DNA of 64,000 nucleotides from Gracilaria gracilis (lineage: Eukaryota; Rhodophyta; Florideophyceae; Gracilariales; Gracilariaceae): positions 496,001 to 560,000 of the forward strand of contig JARGSG010000036.1 in assembly GCA_030374805.1 (NCBI GenBank), given 5' to 3'. Below the pieces are notes generated by a model. That model worked only from the letters and a program-made list of their open reading frames with translations. It did not search any database and had not been told where the DNA came from. Numbering within the stretch: position 1 is the first letter of the stretch; every line of letters begins with the position of its first letter. This document shows, one piece after another, positions 23,955 to 34,094 of the stretch. Position numbers and translations under genes: made by a program.

Positions 23955-24380
23955 TGAATTACACTCACGCGAGTGAGTATCAACAATGCCCAAGAAATAG
24001 AGATACTATGCGCAGCACCCAAGCCGGGACAAAGAAGCGTGCAGCGACGATAACAACGGGGCACGAGACAGGCATGCAGCACCGGTAGTGGCGGCAGAAC
24101 GACCTTATGGGGAAACTAGACGATGAAGAATCGGCTAGGGGGTGCTTGAGATTTACCATGGTCAGCTCTGCCCAGTCAGAGGTGCTTAAGTGCATCTCCG
24201 GGGACAGCAGCCACGTGTCGAAAAATAATAAACAATCTACCTACAAAGGGGGTCTCTCAGGACTGACACAACACAGTGCATGAGCCCTACACTTCGACAC
24301 CCTGAAAGGCACCTTGTGCAAACTAAACCACTACTGTGCTACTATGCATACCCAATATGGGCTGATTCTATTGCACTACA
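23955..24380 (-). repeat. El-5 3' LTR (426 bp), preserves the X1 empty site
   Basis: It runs TGAATTACACTC to GCACTACA on the plus strand and aligns with 30197-30250 plus 49576-49946. The segment GAGATACTATGCGCAGCACC (about 24002-24021) is the uninterrupted form of the site that X1 occupies in the other LTR. Confidence 0.88.
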
Positions 24381-24395
24381 GACTCCTCCTCTTAG
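24381..24395 (-). other. Polypurine tract of El-5
   Basis: On the minus strand TAAGAGGAGGAGTC sits directly before the TGTAGTGC start of the 3' LTR, as expected for plus-strand priming. Confidence 0.75.
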
Positions 24396-27300
24396 ACCTG
24401 GCCTCGTCCCAAGGCTGGCAAAACACTCCCATGCGAGGTAGGGGCTAATCTCGAGGGCAAACACATCCAACCACAACCTTTGAATCCGCCAAGATCCCAT
24501 GTCCGTAATCATCAAGCGCGAACGAGTGCTACAGAATATCCATGCATGGGCCGTGTCCTGCGCGGTAGACCAGTTAACGTGGCCGAGCGCAATTGATTGT
24601 ATCTCAAAACCCCAAGCGAATGGCTAGCGATTGCCGTAGCGACGGGGTGAATCGCAAGCGGACAGAGTCTCGTGAGGGTTTGCACGACCGGTCGACATTT
24701 GCTAAGCGGACACGGCGCTGAGCAGATTTCGGAACGTTCGAGATCACTAGAGGGCACGAATAGCTCATGCGCCATGGCGAGCGTGACAGCGAAGGAGTCC
24801 CATAGGGGTGACAGAATGGCACGGTCGAGGTGTCCCGTTCGGGAGATTTCGGTGTGCGTACGCCGTGTCACGTGCGGCGTCGGTATACCAGCAGGGCGGG
24901 TGCGAGGTAGGGGCACGACAATTCCTGGTTAGGTCAACAGTACTGTCGGCTTTCGAACTCGTCGCAGTGCCAGGGGAGGTCTCAATAGCACCCCTGCGGA
25001 GCCATCCTGGCGATTGGAGGAGCTGCCCTATGGGTTTGTTTCACGGGGCGCGACTAAAACTCGACAGAGCGTCCGATTGAATAACCTATTCTGCTTCTCT
25101 GGTGCTGACCTAAGATTAGAAAGTCCCCTCGCAGGCCGCGACCGGACTGGCCCTGTACTTGAGTCGTAGAGTTCCCAGGTGGGGCAAAGTTCGAACATCT
25201 GAAACACTGTGGGCTTGGTGCCGTTACTAAATTGATTCCAATCGCTCAGGGTTGCGCCGATCTCCAACAGTAACACGAATTCCAGCGCGTTTCCGATGGG
25301 CGGGTCAATGTAGACGTGGTCGGTATCTCTTCGCGGAGATGCCGTGGGAGCGCAGCGACCGTACGTATTCCCGGAATGCGCAACAAGCGAGTGTCCTATT
25401 TCCTGAGGCTCTGGTGCCTTACCCTTGCGGTCCACACAGTCCCTAGGGGTGGCCCATATACAGCTTCTGAGTCCCAGCATGGGTTCCTTTTAATCTCTTC
25501 CTCTCTGTTTGCTGACAGCCCTGGCCCACACGGGTTCAGTTTGGTTTCATTGTAATTCCCCGGCGAAGGGACTTGTCTGCGGCTCTTACACGGTAGACTC
25601 CTTGGGAGTATCAAGAGTCTCCTGTCCTTAAGATCAGACACACCTACTGGGACAAAGTCGAGCGCAGAACAGAGCGAAGACAGGCGCTCGGTAATGTCGT
25701 GGTTCTGGTTCAACCTTCGCGGGAAATAAAGACGCAATGTCCGTACGTGCAACACGCGCGAACAGCCACTTCTATCCCGTTTGGGAGCCACCAGCTTGAT
25801 TGCGAGCGCTTTGGAGGCTGCGCAGAATCCAATTCTCAGAGTGGATGTCAATCCCTAAGGCGTTGCGAACTTACCCTCGTAAATGTGTTATTCCCATCGG
25901 GTATCTCAACGTAGGCACGGTTCTTATCCTTTCAGAAGTATGTCGCACGTGCACGGGGTCTCTAATGGAAGTGTCAAGCGCGGTAACGAACGTCCCGGTG
26001 AGGGCCAGGTTTCCGTAGTAGGCTATGGTCCCGGTGGGTTGCGGGAGTTGGCCCACTGGGCGCATAAGCTCTGATAGAGCCAATAAACGACTTCTGCTCC
26101 CCTTCATGCACTTGCGGGACGCGCAGTAGCGGCAAAATCATCCCCTTCGAGGGTCAGATCACGCATTTCGGCACTGATCGTCACGTGCGCAGCATGCGGA
26201 ACTGGGCGAATGCGGCGCAAAACGTCCTGGTCGGGTTTCCTTCCCTTGTTGGAGTGCCCTTGGGCTCGAAGTGCCAAGATGTCCCGGTAGGCAGCACTGT
26301 GAGCCTCGTTGGATGGCTGCAGTGTGCACGGGGGGGTGCGCACGTACGCACGGCGCGTGCCAGCAAGGTCGCGTAGTGCCCAGTACTCCATGGGGCGTAA
26401 TGTGAATGTCCTTTGTAGCCAAATAGGCCAGAATGCGCCAAATTCCCACGGGGTTACTTGCAAGGAGAATCAAAAAATCTTGCCCGGAAATTACCTTCCC
26501 GTGCGGGGTCAAAAAGGGCGAGTCTTTGTTTCGCACGTATCTCCGAAACACGGACGTTTCAGAGACTCGCAGTGCCCGTTTTGGGGTGCGCGGCACATCA
26601 AAATACTTGGGATTTTTTGAACGTGCCAAACCGCCTCCCTACGGGCAATACTGTACACCGAATCGGCTACCTATGCGCGTGGCACACGTGGCGTTTTGCA
26701 CGCTGGTAGCGGCGCATAATGGCGTGCGCGCCTGTGCATGGCGCGCGTGTGTCCCACGTGGGTGATTTCGGAGTGCAACAGCGAACTGCAGCGATGTACA
26801 GCTTCCCGTCGGGTGTGCACAGTCATCAAGAAGTTTTGCGCTCCGCGTTGCGGGTGTTTCAAGTCGTACCAAGTCGTCCCAAAGGGGTCCCAACGGCTTC
26901 TAAAGTAGCGCGATCCGTTCCCGAGTCCTATGAGAGACCCAGGAGGGCTTTGAACTGGTGCTATCTCGCCGGGAAAAGTTTTGGTCGCCATGGCCGGGGG
27001 GAGACTATGCCAAAAAGTTTTCTTGCCCAAACGGGGAAAGTGGACCAAACTCAGCGGAGGAGGTTCGTGGAAGATGCACGAGCATGCGTGGCTACGTCGC
27101 GCAAGAGGGCGAACAAAGACGCCGTAGCGAATTAGATCAATGGCTCTCTAGGAGTCCTGCGACTATGGGTCGCGGTCCCACAGGGCGTTGAAGGTCAGAA
27201 ACCCATGAGGAGCAGTACCGCCAGCGACCTGCATATCTTCAACCCACGACCCGGAGGGTGTACCAATCCAAATCTTAGGAAAATGAAAAGACTGTCCCAT

Positions 27301-29376
27301 ACGGCGATGCAGCACATCTGCTGTGGTTCCACTGCCCACTGTACCAGACGGTTTAGAACGAAACCCCTCGGGAGCGAAATGTGAAACATAAAGGCAAGCT
27401 TTTTATAGGCCATTGTGGCAGAAAGGTTGCAATACCTCAAACACTAGTAGGGAGAAGTCGAAGTACAACATCAGACCGAGTCCAGATTCTTCGTTTTCGA
27501 TCCAAACCCGAAAGGTATTCGAAAGTGTAAAACGTAAAGAACTTTCTAATGGTTCGAAGGCATGTGAAAGGGGTCCATCCAGCCTACTGGAGCACGGCGC
27601 AACCAGAGTTATTAGAGATAGTCCTCAACAAGTTTCCCGCTACATACGGTATTCTTCAGTTTCTAAAGAAAGGGTTTCTACATGCACCCATGTTGGTGTC
27701 AAAATAGAAGCCTCTCGAGGTACTTGTGATATCATAAAGCCCAAGAGGGTGCATTTTCACCCAGAGACATTCTGTGTAGGTCCCACGAAACCCAAAGGGA
27801 AACGAAAGAAGTGAGCTGGGAGATATTCCAAGAGATAGTGGCCACATGCCGAGAGGGAAACTCCTAAGAAGTGTAGGGTAGACTATGACCGGAAGAGCAT
27901 CATGAAATACACAATCATTCTTCCCCTCTTAGGCGAGCGCACCGCACGAGTTGCGAAGGCGCAAGCGGTGTTTCGAAAGACAGAACGGGGGATATCAGGG
28001 TGCATATAAACTAACAAATATGGATATAAAACCCAGATGAAGGGCTCGAACGAAAACGAGCCCAGATGCATAAACGAAAGCCAAAGAAACAAAGGAATCC
28101 CAAAAGGGTAGAATCCGTAAGCGGTTCATCCAGAACAGTAATGAATAATACCGTAGAGATGCGAAGAAACCCATTGGGGTCCCAGAACGTTTGTGATTCA
28201 TCCCTTGAGGGGTAAGTGATGACAAGATGAAAACCATTTTGGTTCTGTAGACGACTCGAAAACTGTTCTCTCCCGAATGGCTCATTGCGAAAAGCTGTCA
28301 TCCAAGCCCATGTGGGGTTCGCTGAAAAACTAAAGCCCGACAATTGCTTTCTCGGTCGATCAGTATCCTGATAACATATTTCCCAGTGAAGGATAAACCA
28401 AAATATCCAATGATTGGTCAACCACGGAGCGGGAACCAATTTGGAAACCTGTGAGGTATCCAAAGCGTTTTCAATAGGTGAGCATAAATCCTCAAAGTGT
28501 CGAGGAAGTCCATGCTCTGCGTTGACTTCCTCGACTTTTTCCGCAAGGGTGAATTCGACAACTTCACTTCAGAGAAGAAGAAGTATCCTGTTCATCAACG
28601 TGAACACGACCCAAATGGGAACACAGTTTCCAGTATAAAAATGATGCACATAATGTGAGCCTCCGCAGTAAATAGGGCCAGAAAGCCAAACTCTACCGGA
28701 TACTGTATCTGTGACAAAACCCAGAACGGTACCACCAAGATGGCGTCAGGAATCAATAGACAACTACCCAGTTTGGAAAGATTATTCGAGAAAGAAACGA
28801 GAGCAACTCGTTGCCAAGCCGCATTCGTACCCAATATGGGAAAAACATACAAAAAGGAAACCCACCGTGTCGAGGCTACTTCCTTCCAAGCGATGGAGAC
28901 GAAGAGCACGGGGGTCCTGACAGGGAGGTGTTCGAAACCCAAAAGGGGGTTTCTGGAGAAAGGGAAAGAGGATAGAGCAAAGCTAGAGAAATCAGTATCT
29001 CCAGTGAGGAACACAAGTTAGAACAAATGAGACAACAAAAATAAAAGATCTTGGATCCCAATGGGGTAGAATCCAAGTACTAAATATGTCCACTTCAGAG
29101 GAGAAGGTGTTAAAAGGCTAGGTGTCGACATCCGCGTCCGGACTCAAAGCGCCCGACTTGGGAAGGTTAGTAACTCTACGGTTTACCTCTCTCCTGGTCC
29201 AGTGTCGGTTTGGAGCGTTCATTTCTCCCCGTGTACCGCGTCTCTTTGTAAAGACGCGGCCGGTTCTTCTGTTTCCCGACAGGGATGAACGTCCAAATTT
29301 GGTCTGTCTAGAGAGGGGTCCCACTCGGGCCGTGAATCGACTGCAGCACCCGTAGGGATAAAGAACGTTTGCCAAA
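24396..29376 (-). other. El-5 internal region without recognisable genes
   Basis: The sense strand is minus. Many medium-length open frames occur (for example 26629-26159 and 25851-25396), but none shows a family motif, and equally long frames exist on the other strand. I looked for RT (YxDD), integrase (HHCC, DDE), protease (DTG) and zinc-knuckle motifs and found none. The part from 27200 to 29400 repeats words such as GGGGTAGAATCC (28091 and 29063 areas), hinting at old internal duplication. It may be spacer or packaging sequence. Confidence 0.5.
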
Positions 29377-29997
29377 TCAGCAATAACCAAAAACATTTGA
29401 AACGAGTAACTCATCCACTGTTGGGACAAGCCGAAAACGGTGCTCTACCACAGTGTGCACACTGGTGGCAATAGCTTCGTTCAGAACACCCGAAATCGAC
29501 AACTTGGAAGCGACCCGATGGACTAGGGTGTCCGTTAAGGCTTCCACTTTTGCCAAAACCCTTTTAGGAATCAAACGTTCAACCCCGGAGGCGACCATCA
29601 ATTCCACTAGGGGCTCCAAGGCTATAAGTAACCTACCAGGGAGAAACGGGCGTTCCTCACCTGTAGTCACTGATGGGGCGTATCCCAAGTGGTTGAACGG
29701 TGCGTCCTGATGGGGTTGCGGAGGTGTTTGCAAGGAGGTCTGCTCACGCATGGCCTCAAAACGATTCCGGAACTCGGTTGGTGTAGACTGACGGAGAACC
29801 TCCTCCGGGTTGTCCACGGGAGGTAGGATCTCTCTATGAACACTTCGAGAGCTCTGGGCCCGTGAGTGGGTATTCGGCACGACTTCGACCGCGCCATGAT
29901 CCCGAGGGGTCACAGCCATGTCGACATGCTCACGGGAAAATCCTGGAGGGGTGGTCATGATGGTGAGACGAAGAGCTTTTTGTCCGGCTTGCCGCAA
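29377..29997 (-). CDS. El-5 gag-like N-terminal protein (206 aa)
   Basis: The only plausible protein of El-5. The block VDNPEEVLRQSTPTEF matches the NPEELLRQ block near the start of El-2 and El-3 gag. Downstream, an amphipathic stretch (LIPKRVLAKVEALTDTLVHR, then ASKLSISGVLNEAIATSV) parallels the El-3 segment with VTRLVVDRAVHELSQRIP. The capsid core and zinc knuckle are absent and the frame stops at 29377. It begins about 180 bp after the primer site, the normal place for gag. It could still join a particle made by a relative. It may be a truncated gag rather than a functional gene. Confidence 0.6.
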   Translation of the reverse strand: MRQAGQKALRLTIMTTPPGFSREHVDMAVTPRDHGAVEVVPNTHSRAQSSRSVHREILPPVDNPEEVLRQSTPTEFRNRFEAMREQTSLQTPPQPHQDAPFNHLGYAPSVTTGEERPFLPGRLLIALEPLVELMVASGVERLIPKRVLAKVEALTDTLVHRVASKLSISGVLNEAIATSVHTVVEHRFRLVPTVDELLVSNVFGYC

Positions 29998-30177
29998 AGA
30001 AATCCCAATGGGCGAGCTCGAAACAACCAGCGAATGGAAAAGGCGGTAGCTGTAACCGTGCAGCGTTCCAAGGCAGGTTTGTAGATCTCGAGAGGGTTCA
30101 AAGTGGTTCTGAAAAGCGAAAACAATCCCAAAGAGGGGTCGAAACGGAACTAAACCAAGAATGACCGACTAGGATTG

Positions 30178-30195
30178 TTCTAAGTCGGGAGACCA
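30178..30195 (-). other. Primer-binding site of El-5
   Basis: On the minus strand TGGTCTCCCGACTTAGAA begins one base after the 5' LTR; it differs at one base from the El-2 and El-3 sites. Confidence 0.8.
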
Positions 30196-30196
30196 A

Positions 30197-30250
30197 TGAA
30201 GTACACACACGCGAGTGAGTATCAACAATGCCCAAGAAATAGAGATACTA
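30197..30250 (-). repeat. El-5 5' LTR, first fragment (continues at 49576)
   Basis: TGAAGTACACACACGCGAG matches the start of 23955-24380. It breaks off at ...GAGATACTA where X1 begins. The remaining 371 bp lie beyond X1. Confidence 0.88.
30249..30250. repeat. Target-site duplication of X1 (left, TA)
   Basis: TA is present once in the intact LTR (GATACTATGCGC, about 24004-24015) and twice around X1 (30249-30250 and 49574-49575). Confidence 0.85.
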
Positions 30251-30274
30251 CGTCGGTGTTATCGGAATGCTAGT
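30251..30274. repeat. X1 left terminal inverted repeat
   Basis: It starts CGTCGGTGTTATCGGAATGC and pairs with 49550-49573 at 21 of 24 positions. Confidence 0.88.
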
Positions 30275-30796
30275 TTGGCGGTCAAAAATGACCGAATTAA
30301 AACGAACGAAAAACCGGTGAATTTATCCAAATTTGGAAGTGCTAATTTCCGAAAATATTTCCACTTTTCCGCTTGTGCTAGTTTTCTTCGAAAGAATTAT
30401 TCCCAATTGTTTCCATCTTTGCTAGTTTGGATGGAAGAAAAACTAGTATACTTCTTTCGTTTATGGTAGTTTCGCAGCACAATGTAAGTGTGTTAGTGTC
30501 ACCTACGTTCATGTATACGGGGGCGAATAGCGAGATAAACTCTTCGATAGAAACTTAAATAGCTGTTTATCGAATAAGAAGAGGAGTACACAAATAGATC
30601 GAATACATTTTCAGTTTGTGGAGATCGGTTCAGTGGTCAACACCTTTCACATCATGCATTCGTATACTAAATACATGAAACACCTTCGAATCACGTGCAA
30701 TCATCCCCACCACTCTGTCCCACCGTCCGTGCGCCATATTATGCTCCCCGCTACGTACCCCCAATCCTCTCCAACACCCCCCCAACCTTCCCCGCC
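30275..30796. other. X1 left subterminal region
   Basis: AT-rich non-coding sequence with several CTAGTTT words (about 30330, 30385, 30420, 30455), the same word that recurs at the right end and in X2 and X3. Such repeated subterminal words usually bind the transposase. The promoter of the transposase gene should also lie here. Confidence 0.5.
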
Positions 30797-33700
30797 ATGC
30801 CCAACTGCTGCTTTGAAGGCTGCTCCTTCTTCGCCCGCACCATCCCCGCCATCCAAAGGCACCAGAGGAGATGACTCAATCGCCTCAACCCGAACAAGCG
30901 TTTCCTCTCCCTAGGCGGAGGCCTCCCCCACTTCCCTCCACGCATCAAGCGTAACAAGTTTACCCCCCACCTCCATACACCTCCCTCTCCCACGAACCGC
31001 CCTTCCGAAAACGTCCCCATCGGAAAAGACGACTCCTACCACCACCAGCAACTCTCCCTCTCCCTCCACACCCAGGACGCCTACCACATCGCCACCACTC
31101 CCGTCTGCTCCATCTCCGCCTCCCCTCCTCCCCCCCTTCCCCTCCCTTCCCCCTCCTCGACAACCCTCACGTCGAACGCATGGTCCTCTACATCTCTTCC
31201 ATCGCCTCCTCCCTCGGCCTCCAAAAGGCTGACGAACTCATCTCCCTCCTCCAGGACCCCGCCTTCTCCAAATCCGCCTTCCACAACGCCGTCTCCTCCG
31301 TTAACCAGTGCCTCGAGCTGCAGAAAAACCTCTTCCAGCACCGTTTCAGCAACATCGGCTTTGCTCCCACAACCCTCTCCGACCCACAGCAGCTCTTCTC
31401 CACCACCATCTTCCGAAAGGACCCCATCCAGGTCCTCAAACACCAACTCGCTCTCGCACACTTCCACAACACCTTATTCCACCCCGTCTCCCACACAAAC
31501 CCTTCCGGCTCTCCCGCTTTCGCCCACCCCATGGCCTCCACCCTCAAAAAACAAGCAGTCCCTGCCCTCAAAGCCGCAATCATGCACTCCTCCAACGACT
31601 CCTGCATCTGGCACACCCCCGACTCCACCGGTATCGACCCCTTCATCGGCTTGGTCCAAATCTACTCCGACAAGTCCTCCACCCCCCTCAAATCCTCTTC
31701 CATCACCTCCTACCCCCTTCACAACTTTTCAGATGCCTTCCATCGCAAGTGCATCACCGAACACCTCACTCTTCTCTGGTACTTGCCAACCTCCTTCCTC
31801 CCAACCAACACCCTCTCACATCCCCGCCACACCAAAATGGAACTCATTCAGCTCGCCATCTCCAACCTCCTCGGCCCCCTCTTCTCCTCCGGTCTCAACG
31901 GCTTCCTCTTCCGTGACACCCATGGCGCTCTCCGCTGCTGTCACCCAATCGTCGCCAGCTACTGCGCTGACATCCCCGAAGCAAAAGAAATCCTCGCCAT
32001 CTCCCACGGAACCAGCCCCCAACACCCTTGTCATAGATGTACCGTCTCCCACACAGACCTCCCCCTACACTCAGCACCAGACCCTCGCCGCATGCAAATC
32101 CCACTCTACTCTCCTCCAACAATCACAAGACGCTTTCTTCGCTCGTAAGCCCAGAATCTCCCGCAATACAAAGGAAAAAGCCCTTGAAGCCCTCCACTCC
32201 CTCTCCCTCGCAAAGTACTCCTCCCTCTTCGAATCATACCTTCTTCTCAACATCACCCCACTCCTCTCCCCTTACAACGTCTTCCCCTTCGAACCACTCC
32301 ACAACTTCCACCTCGGCCTCTCCAAGCTCATCAAGCTCGGCGCCATCGAGAGACTCCGCTCAGAAGCACTCTTCACTACCCCCCGTTCCCCCAAGTCCCG
32401 TCGCCCCTTCAACTCCGTCCGCACTTCCATCCTCAAACATTCAAACACCATCCTCTCCGCCATCGAAAGCACTCCCCCGCAAACGGACTCCACATCGACT
32501 TCTCCACTTCCGAAACCGGTCAAAATCTCAACGGTTTCTTCACTACTGACGGCTCGCGTGGTATGCTCGAAGCAAAAGACTACCGCGCACTCGACATGGT
32601 CTTCCCCTTCATCGGCGCCTTCTTCGACCGATGCTGTGACGAAGTCGCTTCAGCTCCCATCACTTCCGTCTTCTCAAAGTACTCAGACCTCCTCCTCGCC
32701 TCCATGCGATACAACACCTTCACCGAATGGACCGACGCCCGCCTCACCGACCTCCACAACCAAATCCGCTCCTTCAAGCGCACAGCCGTACTCGTCCTCG
32801 GCCCCCACCACACCTCCAGCCTCGGAACCCTCAATTTCCACCTCCTAGATCACATTGTGGAGGACATTCGCCGCTGCGGAGGCCTCCACTTCAATGATTC
32901 CGGCATATTCGAGCACGCCCACACCCTCTTCAAGTCCCACTACTCCAAAACCTCAAAGCGCAGGTCCACTGCACATCAAGAAACCAGTCGTGTCATCCCC
33001 CGCTCCAACGCCATCAAGGACTGGAATCCCTTCTCCACAATCCCTTCCATAACCTCCTCCTCCCCTGGCCTCGCTTCCCCCCTCCAATCCCGAGAATCCG
33101 GTTTCGTTCGTGATGGGAAACACATCTCCTTCGCTGACCTAAGCACTGCCCACAAAGTCATTCGCTCCAATCCTCACCACCCTCACAAATTTCTTCAAGA
33201 CCTCTTCCCCCCCGATACCCTATCCATTTTTGCAAACTTCTTAAGAGACGCCCTCCCATCCTTCATCACCCTCTCTCTCAAAGTCCTACAACTCACTGAC
33301 AACTCTCCCGCCCTCCGTCAGGCTCGACTCACCATAGTCAACTCCGCTTACGTCGTCGGCGGTTACATCCCAACACTCGACAATTACATCACAGAACGAA
33401 AGGAGCTCACCCTCCAGGACCCTCCTGTCCCCATCATTCAACAAATTTTTGCCACCTCCTCCTTCGGTCCATCCAAGTTTCCAAAGTTCTCCCACGTTCT
33501 CGTCGCCGGCTCCACGTCCCCCCCTCCACATCCATCGCCTGGGTCTGCAAACTCATCTCCTTTCTTCGTTTCGCCCTTCCTTCTTCAACTTCTTCTCCCA
33601 AGGAGTTCGTCTTCGTCCATTTCATGGAACTCGTCCCACCCAGCGACGACGTCGATCTCACCCTCAACTGCGTTTGCCTCCGATGGGCAACAGACGACCA

Positions 33701-33966
33701 ACATAACCACACCATCCACCCAGTTACCATCTCTACGCACTCCAATTCCGATAACGTTTCCCCTTGGTATGGACTCATCCCCTCTTCCTCCATCCTCGGC
33801 TCCGTTCATGTTCTCCGCCAGAACTACCCCGCTCCTCCCTTCACTTCTCGTCCACACTGGCGCTTTCACCGATTCTATCTCAATCGGTTCTATTGAGACC
33901 CCACCGCCAAGTTTTATTTCACATCCAACACGTAGCCTCTATTCCCTGTTAGCTTCAGCTTCATAA
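30797..33966 (+). pseudogene. Plavaka-like (CMC/EnSpm) DDE transposase, probable mobiliser of X1
   Basis: ATG at 30797 starts MPNCCFEGC...HQRR, a possible C2H2-type finger, followed by an in-frame TGA at 30872-30874. After a C-run frameshift near 31130 the frame from 31180 gives the RNase-H-like core: IYSDKSSTPL (first Asp), YPLHNFSDAF, then LRCCHPIVASYCADIPEAKEI (second Asp) and CHRCTVSH. The frame shifts near 32100 (FPFEPLHNFHLGLSKLIKLG) and back near 32500 (MLEAKDYRALDMVFPFIGAF), then HLLDHIVEDIRRCGGLHF and FEHAHTLFKSHYSKTSKRR. Order and motifs are those of Plavaka transposases of the CACTA-related CMC group. Length of about 1,050 codons is usual. It has one stop and three frameshifts. The KDZ family is the nearest alternative. 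Confidence 0.8.
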
Positions 33967-34094
33967 AAATTTCACCCTGCTTCCTTTCAATTGGAAGGAG
34001 TGAAGATACGCGTGATATGAAAAAGAAGAAGCATCTCTTCCCCATCACACACATACCTCCACCCCTTCCCCCCTCACTGCACCTCACCCTACCC

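Noticed and set aside
24512-27135. Several 80-150 codon frames on both strands
   Set aside because: No motif, similar lengths on both strands and arginine/proline-rich shadow composition; probably chance frames in GC-rich non-coding DNA of El-5.
31361-32848. A 495-codon Ser/Pro/Thr-rich open frame on the plus strand
   Set aside because: Most of it is a shadow of the transposase in the next frame in C-rich sequence. Only about 32080-32530 of this frame carries transposase motifs (FPFEPLHNFHLG).
30797-33966. Calling the transposase KDZ
   Set aside because: The IYSDKSS, RCCHPIVASYCADIPE and LHNFHLGLSK blocks fit Plavaka better; KDZ remains the alternative and is noted in the entry.
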